Assembly: GCF_003797765.1 (NCBI RefSeq)
Contig: NZ_RKMB01000033.1
Location: forward strand, 1 to 59,689
Direction: 5' to 3'
DNA from: Ramlibacter sp. WS9
Lineage (GTDB): Bacteria; Pseudomonadota; Gammaproteobacteria; Burkholderiales; Burkholderiaceae_C
DNA: 59,689 nucleotides
This document shows positions 16,364 to 25,613 of this stretch, one piece after another. Every line of letters starts with the position of its first letter. Positions within the stretch are counted from its first letter, which is position 1. The notes beneath the pieces are model-generated. The model did no database searches. It saw only the letters and a list, made by a program, of their open reading frames with translations, and had not been told where the DNA came from. The translations under genes and the position numbers were made by a program.

Positions 16364-18606
16364 GTGGCTCCTTGCGGGGTGGCGATGGGTAGGGGGCGCG
16401 CCGCGGCCTTGCGGCGGCCGAGCCGGCGCTCGCCGACGACGAACTGGATCAGCGCGATGGCGGCCGACATCAGTGCGATCAGCACGGTGCAGTAGGCCAG
16501 CGCCACACCGTAGTCGGACTGGCCGACACGCCCGATGATGTAAGTCGTGGCCAGCTCGTTTTCGGCGGTGACCAGGAAGATCACCGCGCTGACGGTCGTC
16601 ATGCCGCGCACGAAGCTGTAGATCAGCGCCGCGATGAACGCCGGCTTGAGCAACGGCAGCACGATGTGGCGCAGCGTGCGGCTCGACGATGCGCGCAGCA
16701 TCAGCGAGGCTTCGTCCAGCGAGCGGTCGAGCTGCTTGAAGGCCGCCGTGCCGGCCCGCACGCCCACCGGCAGATTGCGAAACATGAAGCACAGCACGAT
16801 GATCGCGGAGGTGCCCGTGAGCTCCAGGGGGGGTACGTTGAAGGCAAGCACGTAGCTCACACCCAGCACCGTGCCCGGAATCGCGAAGGCCAGCAGCGCG
16901 GCGAACTCGAAGCCGCCCTGGCCCTTGAACTCGGTGCGCGCCAGCAGCCAGGCGATCAGCAACCCCGCAGTGGCCGTGATCGGCGCTGCGATGCCCGCGA
17001 GCTTCACGGTGGTGATGAGCGAATCCCACGCCGTGCCCGTCAACGCAAAACCGTACGCTCCCCATTCGAACGAAAAGGCCGTGTGGAAATGCTTGAGCGT
17101 GAAGCTGTAGTCGCGACCCCAGGTCTGCACCATGCCGCCCGCGAAGGCGAACAGGTACACCACCACGGTGAAAGCGATCCAGGGCAACGCGACGGCGTTC
17201 ACGGTGCGCCGCACCGATGGGGGCAAGGCCATCGGCATGCCTGCGTCGCCCTTGCCGCTCACGGTGGTGAAGCTGGTCTTGCCCAGCAGCCAGCGCTGCG
17301 TGCCGAACACCGACAGCGCGAACAGCATCAGCACCCAGGCCAACGCCGCGGCGCGGCCCTGATCGAACTGCGCCCCGACGATGGCAAAGAAGATCTCCGT
17401 GGACAGCACCGAGAACTGACCGCCCACCACGATGGGGTTGCCGAAATCGGCAATGCTTTCGATGAAGCCCACCAGAAAAGCGTTGGCCAGGCCAGGCTTG
17501 AGCAACGGCACCGTGACCGTCCAGAACGTGCGGCTGCGGTCGGCACGCAGCATCTGCGCGGCTTCCTCCAGGCTGGGCGCGATGCCTTGCACCACACCGC
17601 GCATGATCATGAAGGCGATGGGCGTAAAGGCGAACATCTGCGCGATCCACACGCCGAACATGCCGTAGAACCAGCGTGTGGGCTCCACACCGAACATCCA
17701 GGCGAAGAACTGGTTGGCAACACCGGCACGGCCGAACAGCAGAATCAGGCCCAGGCCGACCACGAACGGCGGCGTGATGATGGGCAGCAGCGCCAGCGCG
17801 CGCAGCGGCTTCTGCAGCTTCGAGTTGCCGCGCTCGGCCATCAACGCCATCATGGTCCCGAGCACTGTGGTGCTGGCCGCCGTCAACAGCGCGAGAACCA
17901 GCGTGTTCCAGCCCGCACCGCAGTTGGCCTTGCCGGCGAAGCAGCCCAGGCCCCAGATGCGCTCGTTCGCAATGCGCGTCCACAGGGCCGCCAGCGACAG
18001 CGAGCCATCCTCCTGCACGAAGGCCGCGGCCAACGACTTGGTCACGGGCCACACGATGAAGATCAACAGCAGCGCGCCGCAGCCCACCACGCTGCCGGCG
18101 ACGAACACATCGCCGCGGAACAGGCCGCGCCGTGCGAGGCCGATGGACAGGAGCATGAGGCCGGCGACGAAAGAGAGCGCCGCCCCGGCGCCCATCCCGC
18201 CTTGCCCGACGGACAGCTCGCCCCATGACTGCAGCATCGGCCAGGCCCAGCCTTTGTCGCGGATCGCGAGACCCGTCAGCGCGAGGCCCAGCGCGACGAG
18301 CGCGCCGCACGCCAGCAGCACATTGCCCTGGCGGCGCCCCGGCGGCATCTGCAGGGCCAGCGCCGCGCAGGCCAGGCCAAGCGGCGCGAGCAGCAGCCAC
18401 CAGCGGCCGAACAGCACGGCCTGTACCAACCCATTGCCGCCCTGCGCGTCGGAGAGCAGTCCCGCGAACAGCTCCAGCCAGGGCGCTTGCGGCGCCGAGT
18501 ACCAAGGCAGGGCGATGAAGCCGAACCCGCCCACCGCCAGCCACAACCGGATGGCCCGCTGCGGGTCAGTCCGGGCCACGGCCATGCGCTCAGTGCGGGA
18601 GTGCAT
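16360..18606 (-). CDS. Fused ABC transporter permease (AfuB/FbpB-like)
   Basis: 748 residues with about 14-16 hydrophobic helices and two binding-protein-dependent permease domains in one chain. Each half carries an EAA loop: EEAAQMLRADRSRTF followed by VPLLKPG in the first, DEASLMLRASSSRTL followed by LPLLKPA in the second. Fused permeases of this length are typical of AfuB. ATG 18606 has a good AAGGAAG ribosome site and overlaps the binding-protein gene by 17 bp; ATG 18585 would be an alternative. Its closest relative in the window is the permease at 21455-23614, so the two transport loci look like paralogues. Confidence 0.92.
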   Translation of the reverse strand: MHSRTERMAVARTDPQRAIRLWLAVGGFGFIALPWYSAPQAPWLELFAGLLSDAQGGNGLVQAVLFGRWWLLLAPLGLACAALALQMPPGRRQGNVLLACGALVALGLALTGLAIRDKGWAWPMLQSWGELSVGQGGMGAGAALSFVAGLMLLSIGLARRGLFRGDVFVAGSVVGCGALLLIFIVWPVTKSLAAAFVQEDGSLSLAALWTRIANERIWGLGCFAGKANCGAGWNTLVLALLTAASTTVLGTMMALMAERGNSKLQKPLRALALLPIITPPFVVGLGLILLFGRAGVANQFFAWMFGVEPTRWFYGMFGVWIAQMFAFTPIAFMIMRGVVQGIAPSLEEAAQMLRADRSRTFWTVTVPLLKPGLANAFLVGFIESIADFGNPIVVGGQFSVLSTEIFFAIVGAQFDQGRAAALAWVLMLFALSVFGTQRWLLGKTSFTTVSGKGDAGMPMALPPSVRRTVNAVALPWIAFTVVVYLFAFAGGMVQTWGRDYSFTLKHFHTAFSFEWGAYGFALTGTAWDSLITTVKLAGIAAPITATAGLLIAWLLARTEFKGQGGFEFAALLAFAIPGTVLGVSYVLAFNVPPLELTGTSAIIVLCFMFRNLPVGVRAGTAAFKQLDRSLDEASLMLRASSSRTLRHIVLPLLKPAFIAALIYSFVRGMTTVSAVIFLVTAENELATTYIIGRVGQSDYGVALAYCTVLIALMSAAIALIQFVVGERRLGRRKAAARPLPIATPQGAT

Positions 18607-19603
18607 GGACTTCCTTTTCCCAGCGCGAGATCAGCCGGCGGCGCTCCGCGCTGGCGCCGTACTTGGCGTAGTCGTAGTTGATCAGCTTGATCGACTTGAG
18701 CTGTGGCACGCGCGCGTCCACCGGCGTCTGCGAGTTGCTGGGCAACTGGAACTGGCGCGCCGCCACGCCGAACTGCTGCGCGCCCGGCGACAGCGCCCAA
18801 TCGTAGAACTTGCGCGCCACATCGGCGTTGCGGGCGTTCTTCACGATGCTCATGGAGCCGATCTCGGCGCCTGTGCCTTCGGCCGGCGTGGCCGATGCGA
18901 CCGGGAAGCCTTGGAGCGCTTCGGTCGTCACGTCGTGCACGAAGCTGATCGAGATGGTCGTCTCGCCGCGTGCCGCTGATTTGACCGGCCCGGTACCGGA
19001 ACGCGTATAGGTGCTCACGTTGCGGTGCAGCTTCTTCATGTAGTCGAAGGCTTGCTCTTCGCCCATCAGCTGCACGAGCGTCGCGATCATGGTGTATGCC
19101 GTACCGCTGGAGGCCGGGTTGGCCATCTGAACTTCGCCCTTGAACTCGGGGCGCAGCAGGTCGGCCCAGGTCTTGGGCGCAGACGCCTTCTTCTTGGTGA
19201 GCAGTTCGGTGTTGTAGCCGAAGCCCAGCGGGCCGAGGTAGACGCCCACGGTGCGGTACTTCGCGTCTTCGGCCTGCTTGCGCGCCCACGGGTGCAGTTG
19301 CGGCAGCAGCGGCGACTTGTACTCGAGCGTGAGGCCCTGCTCCGCCGCCTGCAGGTGCGGATCGCCCGTGCCGCCGAACCAGAGGTCGGTCTTGGGGTTC
19401 TCCCGTTCGGCGATCAGTTGCGCAAGCGCCTCGCCCGAGCCGCGCAACGACACGTTCACCTTGACGCCGCTGGTGCGGGCATACACGGTGGAAATGAGGT
19501 TGCACCACTCGGCCTGGACCGAACAGATGATGTTGAGCTGGCCCTGCGCCGATGCGCAGGTGGCGGCAGCAGCCAGGGAAAGGGCGATAAGGGCTTTCTT
19601 CAC
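18590..19603 (-). CDS. Periplasmic substrate-binding protein (AfuA/FbpA-like)
   Basis: 337 residues. A signal peptide (VKKALIALSLAAAATCASAQ) is followed by a two-lobed SBP fold. GTG 19603 is chosen because GGAGA lies 5 bp upstream and the signal peptide begins there; the longer open frame is not needed. Recognisable segments are RGSGEAL, TDLWFGGTGDP, PLGFGYN and NPASSGTAYT. It ends with NYDYAKYGASAERRRLI then SRWEKEV, like AfuA relatives. The adjacent double tyrosine that holds iron in FbpA is not evident, which argues mildly for an anion such as a sugar phosphate or phosphonate over ferric iron. It is first in a binding protein-permease-ATPase-transglutaminase-fold operon. Confidence 0.88.
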   Translation of the reverse strand: MKKALIALSLAAAATCASAQGQLNIICSVQAEWCNLISTVYARTSGVKVNVSLRGSGEALAQLIAERENPKTDLWFGGTGDPHLQAAEQGLTLEYKSPLLPQLHPWARKQAEDAKYRTVGVYLGPLGFGYNTELLTKKKASAPKTWADLLRPEFKGEVQMANPASSGTAYTMIATLVQLMGEEQAFDYMKKLHRNVSTYTRSGTGPVKSAARGETTISISFVHDVTTEALQGFPVASATPAEGTGAEIGSMSIVKNARNADVARKFYDWALSPGAQQFGVAARQFQLPSNSQTPVDARVPQLKSIKLINYDYAKYGASAERRRLISRWEKEVHALPH

Positions 19604-19717
19604 TAGGTCTCCGGCAAAGTGTTTGGGAACGTAGTGATTCTTCGGGAGACGCCCCTTTCGAATAAGAGAGGAATCACCGCCGCGCGGCGAAAGCCAGTTG
19701 AAAGTCGAACGCCGGGT

Positions 19718-19748
19718 TGTCATTGCGGACTTGATCCGCAATCCATGA
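19718..19748. repeat. REP-like short palindrome
   Basis: ATTGCGGA (19722-19729) pairs with TCCGCAAT (19735-19742) around a CTTGA loop, flanked by TTGTC and CCATGACC. This sequence type, often read as TGGATTGCGGATCAAGTCC, is from memory a widespread dispersed intergenic repeat in proteobacteria. It lies between the binding-protein gene start and repeat copy C, so the promoter of that gene must lie beside or around it. Confidence 0.6.
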
Positions 19749-19784
19749 CCCCGAATTCATTCTTTGTGTTCTGTGACCGGGGCG

Positions 19785-20387
19785 GCGAAGCTGTGCGTGG
19801 GCGGGCTGCGGCGCGATGGCTACGGCGTTCGGCTTCGGTGCTTCGCACCTGCAGCCGAATTCCTTGCGCCGGGAGACCCCGCGACCCGCGCGAAAAAACT
19901 CGCCTCCGCTGCGCTGCGACTCAAACAATTTTCGCGAGCATGAGACGGTCGCACGGCTCAAGCCGTGCTGGGTCGCGGTGTCACCCGCCGCAAGCGCCTG
20001 GGCTTTATTCGCGCCGCAGCCCGCCCACGCACAGCTTCGCAGAGACTTTGTTGGCGCGCCACCGGTCGTTGGCCACCGCTTCATCGTTCTGCTGCAACAT
20101 CGGCGCACCACCGCTGGCACGCCACCCTGTCACTGCAACGCCGTGCATGGCCGGGCCGCGGCGCGAATAAAGCCCAGGCGCCCGCGGTGGACGGTCTTGC
20201 GGCCCAGCGTCGCTTGCGACGCGACCGTCTCATGCTCGCGGCACCTGTTTGAACCGCGCAAGGCGCGGTGAGTTGTGCCGCGCGGGCCGCAAGACCGTCC
20301 AGCGCGGGGACTCCGGCTATAGGCGCGAAAGCGCCGCAGCCGGACGCCGTAGCCATCGCGCCGCGGCCCGGCCATGCACGGCGTTGC
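19785..20387 (-). repeat. Composite inverted-module repeat, copy C
   Basis: Reverse orientation relative to A and B. Module II is 19785-20040, linker 20041-20134, module I 20135-20387. It fills most of the 814-bp gap between the start of one transporter operon (19603) and the end of the other (20418). Module II ends GCGAAGCT...AGCTTCGC, while copy D has GCAAAGCT...AGCTTTGC, a paired change. The inner stem pairs 19875-19887 (GACCCCGCGACCC) with 19970-19982 (GGGTCGCGGTGTC) with one mismatch. Its first hairpin is GGTGC-tt-c-GCACC, unlike the other module II copies. After 20387 the shared extension GCGAGGTCCACGAGCGCC follows. The remaining 19604-19784 holds the promoter region and the REP-like palindrome. 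Confidence 0.9.
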
Positions 20388-20417
20388 CGCGAGGTCCACG
20401 AGCGCCAGGGACAGAAA

Positions 20418-21458
20418 CTACCCACCCGCCACCCAAGCCCCATGCCCCGCCAGCTGCAAGCTCACGGGTGCACCCGGCTCGAGCCCCGCACCGACGGCCG
20501 GCACGTGCACGAGCACTGCGCCCAGCTGCGTCTCCACCATGTACTCCATCTGCCGGCCGAGGAACGAACGCTTGACGATTCGACCGGCCAGGCCGGGTTG
20601 CGCGCAGTGGAGCACGCGCCACGCCTCGGGCCGCACTGCCACCTGCACCGGCCCCTCTGCACCCGCGTGTGGCTGCGCCAACGCGATCGGGCCGAGCCAG
20701 ACGGATTGCGCCGCGTCTCGATGGCCGGTCACGATGCTCGCTTCGCCCATGAACGCTGCCGCGAATGCCGTTGCGGGCGACTCGTAGAGAGACCGTGGAC
20801 TCCCTGCCTGCACGACGCGGCCTGCCTCCATCAGCACGACGTGGTCACTCACGGCAAGCGCCTCGCGCTGGTCGTGCGTGACGTAGATGACCGTCAGGCC
20901 GAGCCGCCGCTGCAGGTCGCGGATCTCTTCGCGCAACGCGCGGCGCAGGCGCGGCTCGACACTCGATAGCGGTTCATCCAGCAGCAACACGGCCGGTGCT
21001 TGCGCCAGCGCGCGAGCCACTGCAACGCGCTGCTGCTCGCCGCCTGACAGCGTCGAAGGCCATCGGCTACCGAACCCCGCCAGGCCCACCGCATCGAGCG
21101 CGTGCCTTGCGCGCGCGAGCGCCTCGCGCGGCGCCACCCCAGCGGCTTCCAGCGGGAACATCACGTTCTCGTGCGCATCCAGATGCGGGAACAGCGCCCC
21201 CTCCTGGAACACCATGCCCACCGGCCGTTGCTCAGCCGGCAGCAAGGCGAGGTCATTCCCTTCGAGCAGCAGTTGCCCGCCGTCCGGCTGCGCCAGCCCG
21301 GCGATGGCTCGCAGCACGGTCGTCTTGCCGCAACCCGAAGGGCCGAGCAGCGCCGTGAGCGAGCCCGCCGGCACGTCGAAGCTCACGTCCTGCAACGTAT
21401 CGGCCGGTGCGCCGGGGTAGCGCAACTTCAGCTGCCTGACCTGCAGCAAGCCGCTCAC
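20418..21458 (-). CDS. ABC transporter ATP-binding protein, second system
   Basis: 346 residues. Walker A GPSGCGKTT, Q-loop VGMVFQEGALFPH, signature LSGGEQQRVAVARAL, Walker B VLLLDEPLSSVE, H-loop IYVTHDQREAL, and a C-terminal TOBE-like region. GTG 21458 is chosen because it overlaps the permease stop by 4 bp (GTGA) and gives the family N-terminus (SGLLQVRQLKLRYPG). It is last in the operon with two PhnD-type binding proteins, regulator, kinase and permease, and ends 31 bp from repeat copy C. It is clearly paralogous to the ATPase at 15293-16363. The substrate is unknown. Confidence 0.92.
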   Translation of the reverse strand: MSGLLQVRQLKLRYPGAPADTLQDVSFDVPAGSLTALLGPSGCGKTTVLRAIAGLAQPDGGQLLLEGNDLALLPAEQRPVGMVFQEGALFPHLDAHENVMFPLEAAGVAPREALARARHALDAVGLAGFGSRWPSTLSGGEQQRVAVARALAQAPAVLLLDEPLSSVEPRLRRALREEIRDLQRRLGLTVIYVTHDQREALAVSDHVVLMEAGRVVQAGSPRSLYESPATAFAAAFMGEASIVTGHRDAAQSVWLGPIALAQPHAGAEGPVQVAVRPEAWRVLHCAQPGLAGRIVKRSFLGRQMEYMVETQLGAVLVHVPAVGAGLEPGAPVSLQLAGHGAWVAGG

Positions 21459-23614
21459 GTCGCCCTCACCAGCCGGATCGGGCGCGTGACGCGGCCCAGT
21501 CGCAGGCCCTCGGCCAGCCAATGCGCGACGGCCATGAAGGCCGACAGCAGCAGCACCAATACTGCGCTGTACGCGAACACGAGTCCGTAGTCACCCTGCC
21601 CTGCCCGGCCGATGATGAAGGTCGTGGCCAGTTCGGTCTCCGCGGTGACGAGGAAGACCACGGCCGACACGGTCGTCATCGAACGCACGAAGCTGTAGAC
21701 GAGCGACCCGGACAGCGCCGGTTTGAGCAGCGGCAGCGCGACTTGCCACAACGTCCGCGCTGTCGAGGCGCCCAGGACACGCGACGCGTCCTCCAGCGCG
21801 CTGTCCATCTGCCTGAAAGCCGCGGTGCCGATCCCCACCCCCACCGGCAGGCTGCGGAAGATGAAGCACATCACGATCAGCGCCGCCGTGCGCGTGAGCT
21901 CGATCGGCGGGCTGTTGAAGACGAGGACGTAGCTCAAGCCCAGCACGGTGCCCGGCAAGGCCAGCGCCATCAGCGCCGTGAGTTCGATCACGTGCTGGCC
22001 GGGAAAGCGGTTGCGCTGGAGCAGCCACGCCATCAGCATGCTGCCCAATGCACTGACCACCGCTGCAACGGAGGCGAACGTCAGGCTGTTGAGCAGCGAC
22101 GGCCACGCCAGGCCGGTGAGTTCGAGAGACCCGTTCGCGAAAGAAAAGCCGAACGCGCCCGCGAAGTGCTTCATCGTCGGCTGGAAGTCGCGGCCCCAGG
22201 TCTCGACGAAAGCCGCCGAGATGGCGCTGAGGTACAAGCCCGCCGTCAGCAGCAACCAAGGCAGCGACACCAGCACGGCAACACGCCGCCAGCCCGCCGG
22301 CAGGAGCGCGGGCGCCGCCCTCCCACGGGCTTCGGCGCCGCGGTAGTCCCGCGTGCGCAGCACGGCGCGCTGCATCACGAAGACGCCCAAGGCGAACGAT
22401 GCCAGGACCAGCGCCAGCGCCGCCGCGCGCCCCCCATCGAACTGCGCACCCAGGATCGCATAGAAGATTTCGGTCGACAGCACGCCGTAGGAGCCGCCGA
22501 TGATGATCGGGCTGCCGAAATCGCCGACGCTCTCCAGGAAGCCCACCAGGAAAGCATGTGCAAATGCCGGCGCCAGCAACGGCAGCGTTACGCGGCGGAA
22601 GATGTAGGCCCGCGATGCGCTCATCGTGCGCGCGGCTTCCTCCAGCGCCGGATTCAGGCCCACGAGCGCGCCGCGCACGATCAGGTAGGCAATGGGCGTG
22701 AACGAGAACATCTGCGCGAGCCACAGCCCAGGCAGGCCGTAGAGGCCGCGCCCGGGCACGAAGCCGAACGAAGCCTCCAGGGCCTGGCTGATGAGGCCCG
22801 AGCGGCCGAGTAGCAGGATCAACGCCAGGGCCGCGATGAAGGGCGGCGCCACGAAAGGCAACGGAGCCAGCAAGCGGACGAGGCGCGCCAGGCGCCATCC
22901 GCTGCGCAGCTCCGCCAGCGCCAGCAGCGCACCCAGAAACGTCGTGCCGCCGGCCGTCAGCAGGGCCAGTACCAACGTGTTCCAGGCCACGCCGCAATTG
23001 GGCTCTTGCGTCAAACACGACAGGTTCCACACACTCTCCCCACCCACCCGCGCCCAGGCCGCCATCGGGCTGAACCGCCCATCGTCGCCGATGAAAGCCA
23101 CCGCCAGGCCGCGCACCAGCGGATACACAACGAATAGCATCAGCACGCATGCGGTCAACACAGCGACGGCGCTCGCGAACAAGTCACCCTTGAAAGCCGG
23201 CCGCACGTGCGCGAGCCCGAACGAACCCAGAACCACCAATGCCGTGAGCACACCGGCGCTGCCCCAGCCGAAAGCCAACCGCGGCACGCTCGGAGCGAAA
23301 CTGCCGTACGCGAGAAGCCACAGGGCGCCGCCGAATCCGGCCGCCATCAGCAAGCGGGCCCGCACGCGCGGGTCTTGCAGGCGCAGGGAGCCCGCACACG
23401 CAGCGAGCGCGGCCAGGCCCCAGAGCAAGCCGGGCTGGCGAAACAGGAAGGCCTGCCAAAGCGCCGTGGCCGATTCCGCGTCAGTCACCAGGCTGCCCGG
23501 CAATGCCAACCCGGCGAAACCAGCAGACAGGCTGTGCCACGGCAGCAGCAGGAAAGCGGCTGCGCCGAAGGCGCTCCATGCCACGACGGCCCGGCGTTCC
23601 GTGCGCTCGCTCAT
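21455..23614 (-). CDS. Fused ABC transporter permease, second system
   Basis: 719 residues with two permease domains in one chain. The EAA loops are EEAARTMSASRAYIF then VTLPLLAPA in the first half and EDASRVLGASTARTL then VALPLLKPA in the second. The ATG at 23614 overlaps the sensor-kinase stop by 4 bp. The layout and many segments (SVGDFGSPIIIGGSYGVLST, FRSLPVGVG) parallel the permease at 16360-18606, so these are paralogues of the AfuB/FbpB type. It is unusual that the gene is coupled to a two-component system and preceded by PhnD-type binding proteins. Confidence 0.9.
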   Translation of the reverse strand: MSERTERRAVVAWSAFGAAAFLLLPWHSLSAGFAGLALPGSLVTDAESATALWQAFLFRQPGLLWGLAALAACAGSLRLQDPRVRARLLMAAGFGGALWLLAYGSFAPSVPRLAFGWGSAGVLTALVVLGSFGLAHVRPAFKGDLFASAVAVLTACVLMLFVVYPLVRGLAVAFIGDDGRFSPMAAWARVGGESVWNLSCLTQEPNCGVAWNTLVLALLTAGGTTFLGALLALAELRSGWRLARLVRLLAPLPFVAPPFIAALALILLLGRSGLISQALEASFGFVPGRGLYGLPGLWLAQMFSFTPIAYLIVRGALVGLNPALEEAARTMSASRAYIFRRVTLPLLAPAFAHAFLVGFLESVGDFGSPIIIGGSYGVLSTEIFYAILGAQFDGGRAAALALVLASFALGVFVMQRAVLRTRDYRGAEARGRAAPALLPAGWRRVAVLVSLPWLLLTAGLYLSAISAAFVETWGRDFQPTMKHFAGAFGFSFANGSLELTGLAWPSLLNSLTFASVAAVVSALGSMLMAWLLQRNRFPGQHVIELTALMALALPGTVLGLSYVLVFNSPPIELTRTAALIVMCFIFRSLPVGVGIGTAAFRQMDSALEDASRVLGASTARTLWQVALPLLKPALSGSLVYSFVRSMTTVSAVVFLVTAETELATTFIIGRAGQGDYGLVFAYSAVLVLLLSAFMAVAHWLAEGLRLGRVTRPIRLVRAT

Positions 23615-24870
23615 TCTGCAGGCCGCCAGCCGATTACCGCGTCCACGCCCGTGGTGCGGCCGCCTTCCACGCGGTTGTACAGGCGCACCTGCGCGCCCAT
23701 GGCTTCGCCGATCTGCTGGCAGATCGACAGCCCCAGCCCCACGCCGCCCCGCGCGGCGGTGAACGGCGTGAAGAGGCGCGGCTTGACGTCGTCGTCGATG
23801 CCGGCGCCTTCGTCCCACACGACGACTTCGCGAAACGGCGCGGGCCGCATCACGATGCCCAGTCGCGCCCCGCGAGGGCTGTGGTGGATGGCGTTGGCCA
23901 GCAGGTTGCGGATCAATTCGCCCAGCATCATCGGGTCGGCCGAGGCCTCGAACTCTTCGCCTTCGAGTGCGAAGTCCAGGCGCTGCTGCGCGATGAGGGG
24001 AGACAGTTCGACCACGGCCTCGTGCACCACGCTACCGATTGCCATCGACTGGAGCTGTCCAATGCGTTTGAGTTGCTCGATGCGTGTCAGGCTCAGCAGC
24101 TGGTTGGCCAGGCCCGCCGCGCGGTCCACGGTGTGCAGCATCTCGCCCAGCGTGGCGCGCGGATCTGCTTCCGACACCAGCGCCGACTGCAACTGCGTGC
24201 GCAGCACCGCCATCGGCGTGCGCAACTGGTGCGCCGCGTCCGCAAGGAACCGCCGCTGCTCGTCGACCCACTGGCGCTGCTGGCGCTGCAGTTCCCGCAC
24301 GTTGTCCAGCGTGGGCTGCAGTTCTTCGGGCGCCGCGACGTGCGCGGGCTTCTCGACGTCGAAGTCCTGCAGCGCGCGGACGATCCAGCGCCGGGCCCGC
24401 ATCGCTGCCAATGCCGCGGCGACCAGCATCAGCAGCACACCGGCCGCGAAAGCACTGGCTGGGCCGGGCGAAGACAGGCTCATGCCTGGCAACCGACGCG
24501 CCAACGGCTCGGCGACCTGGACCACGACCGCTTCACCGCCCGGGCCCGGCTTCAAGGCCACCGCGGCGCGTGTGATGTCCCCGCCCACGCGTGTGAAATA
24601 CAGCCGTGGCGCGTCGCCTGCGCGGAGTTCTCCGGGCCAGGTATACGCGGGCAAGGCTGCGTCACCCTCCAGGCGCTCGCCGGTGGTGCGACTCACGCGG
24701 CGCACCACATTCGCATCCGGATTGGGGCTATCCAGCGCTCCGACAAGCCGCGCGTCTTGCTGGCGGGCCAGCGCGCTGTAGCTCATGAACTGCTGGACGC
24801 TCGCGACCGCCAGCACGAGCGCGGCGGCGCCGGCGCCCAGCCACCAAAGGAAGTGCCGCTTCAAGGACAC
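23611..24870 (-). CDS. Sensor histidine kinase of the second transporter operon
   Basis: 419 residues starting at a GTG. Transmembrane helices are at about 7-28 and 138-158, with a periplasmic sensor of about 110 residues between them. HisKA holds His214 (FLADAAHQLRTPMAVLR); the HATPase has LIRNLLANAIHHSPRG, DEGAGID and GVGLGLSICQQ. No clear HAMP domain is seen. It lies 11 bp after the regulator gene and overlaps the permease start by 4 bp. Kinases of this class (TctE/QseC-like) often control uptake of small carboxylates or phosphates, and the embedding suggests it senses the transported compound, perhaps through the PhnD-type proteins. Confidence 0.9.
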   Translation of the reverse strand: MSLKRHFLWWLGAGAAALVLAVASVQQFMSYSALARQQDARLVGALDSPNPDANVVRRVSRTTGERLEGDAALPAYTWPGELRAGDAPRLYFTRVGGDITRAAVALKPGPGGEAVVVQVAEPLARRLPGMSLSSPGPASAFAAGVLLMLVAAALAAMRARRWIVRALQDFDVEKPAHVAAPEELQPTLDNVRELQRQQRQWVDEQRRFLADAAHQLRTPMAVLRTQLQSALVSEADPRATLGEMLHTVDRAAGLANQLLSLTRIEQLKRIGQLQSMAIGSVVHEAVVELSPLIAQQRLDFALEGEEFEASADPMMLGELIRNLLANAIHHSPRGARLGIVMRPAPFREVVVWDEGAGIDDDVKPRLFTPFTAARGGVGLGLSICQQIGEAMGAQVRLYNRVEGGRTTGVDAVIGWRPAE

Positions 24871-24881
24871 GACGCCGCCTC

Positions 24882-25562
24882 TCAGGGCGGGGGCGTGCCA
24901 GCGGTGTCGTCCCGCAGCAGGTAGCCCACGTTGCGCAGGTTGACCACTTCAACGCCCGCGCCCAGCAACTTCTTGCGCAGGCGGTGCAGCAGCACGTCGA
25001 GCGCCTCGGGCTTCACGGATTCATCGCCGCCGAACACCGCCGTGAGCAGCTCGCGGTTCGGCACCACACGATCGACCCGCGCCATGAGCGCGCGCAGCAG
25101 CGTGGATTCGCGCGGCGACAGGTCGAGCGGCATCTCGCTGCGCCAGCAACTGCCGCTGGACTGGTCGAAACGCAGCAGGCCGCAGCGCAGCTGGCCGTCG
25201 CGGCCGAAGCGCCGCGTCAGCGCCTTGAGGCGCGCTTCCAGCTCCACCAGATCGAAAGGTTTGCCGAGGTAGTCGTCGGCGCCGGCTTCGAGGCCGACCA
25301 CCTTCTCAGCGACTTGGGAGCGCGCCGTGATCACAAGGACCGGCGTGGTGCTGTTGTCGCTGCGCAGGCGCTGCAACACCTCCAGGCCGTCCAACTGCGG
25401 CAGGCTCAGGTCCAGCAGGATGACGTCGAAGGCCTGCTTGCGCGCGAGCGTCAACGCCTCCTTGCCGTCGGCGCAGCACAGCACGTCCCAGCCCTTCCCG
25501 GCAAGGTATCGGCTCAGCACACCGCTGAAATCGAAGTCGTCTTCCGCAAGCAGCAATCTCAT
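24882..25562 (-). CDS. OmpR-family response regulator of the second transporter operon
   Basis: 226 residues from ATG 25562; in-frame ATGs at 25577 and 25580 are possible. The receiver has Glu7-Asp8-Asp9, Asp51 (ILLDLSLPQLDG) and Lys in LGKPFD. The winged-helix domain (about 130-222) ends VDVLLHRLRKKL-like and VVNLRNVGYLL. It resembles TctD/QseB regulators. Gene order is binding proteins, regulator, kinase, permease, ATPase, so it probably controls its own operon. A hairpin (25581-25603) separates it from the binding-protein genes. Confidence 0.9.
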   Translation of the reverse strand: MRLLLAEDDFDFSGVLSRYLAGKGWDVLCCADGKEALTLARKQAFDVILLDLSLPQLDGLEVLQRLRSDNSTTPVLVITARSQVAEKVVGLEAGADDYLGKPFDLVELEARLKALTRRFGRDGQLRCGLLRFDQSSGSCWRSEMPLDLSPRESTLLRALMARVDRVVPNRELLTAVFGGDESVKPEALDVLLHRLRKKLLGAGVEVVNLRNVGYLLRDDTAGTPPP

Positions 25563-25580
25563 TGGTACAGCATTCATCAC

Positions 25581-25603
25581 CCCCCGAGGGGCCGCCTCGG
25601 GGG
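25581..25603 (-). terminator. GC-rich hairpin between binding protein and regulator genes
   Basis: CCCCCGAGG (25581-25589) pairs with CCTCGGGGG (25595-25603) around a 5-base loop. It lies 10 bp after the stop of the second PhnD-type gene (25614). There is no T-run, so it may act as an attenuator, an mRNA-protecting 3' hairpin, or be a dispersed repeat related to the palindrome at 2741-2810. It could lower regulator and transporter expression relative to the binding proteins. Confidence 0.5.
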
Positions 25604-25613
25604 ATTCCCTATG

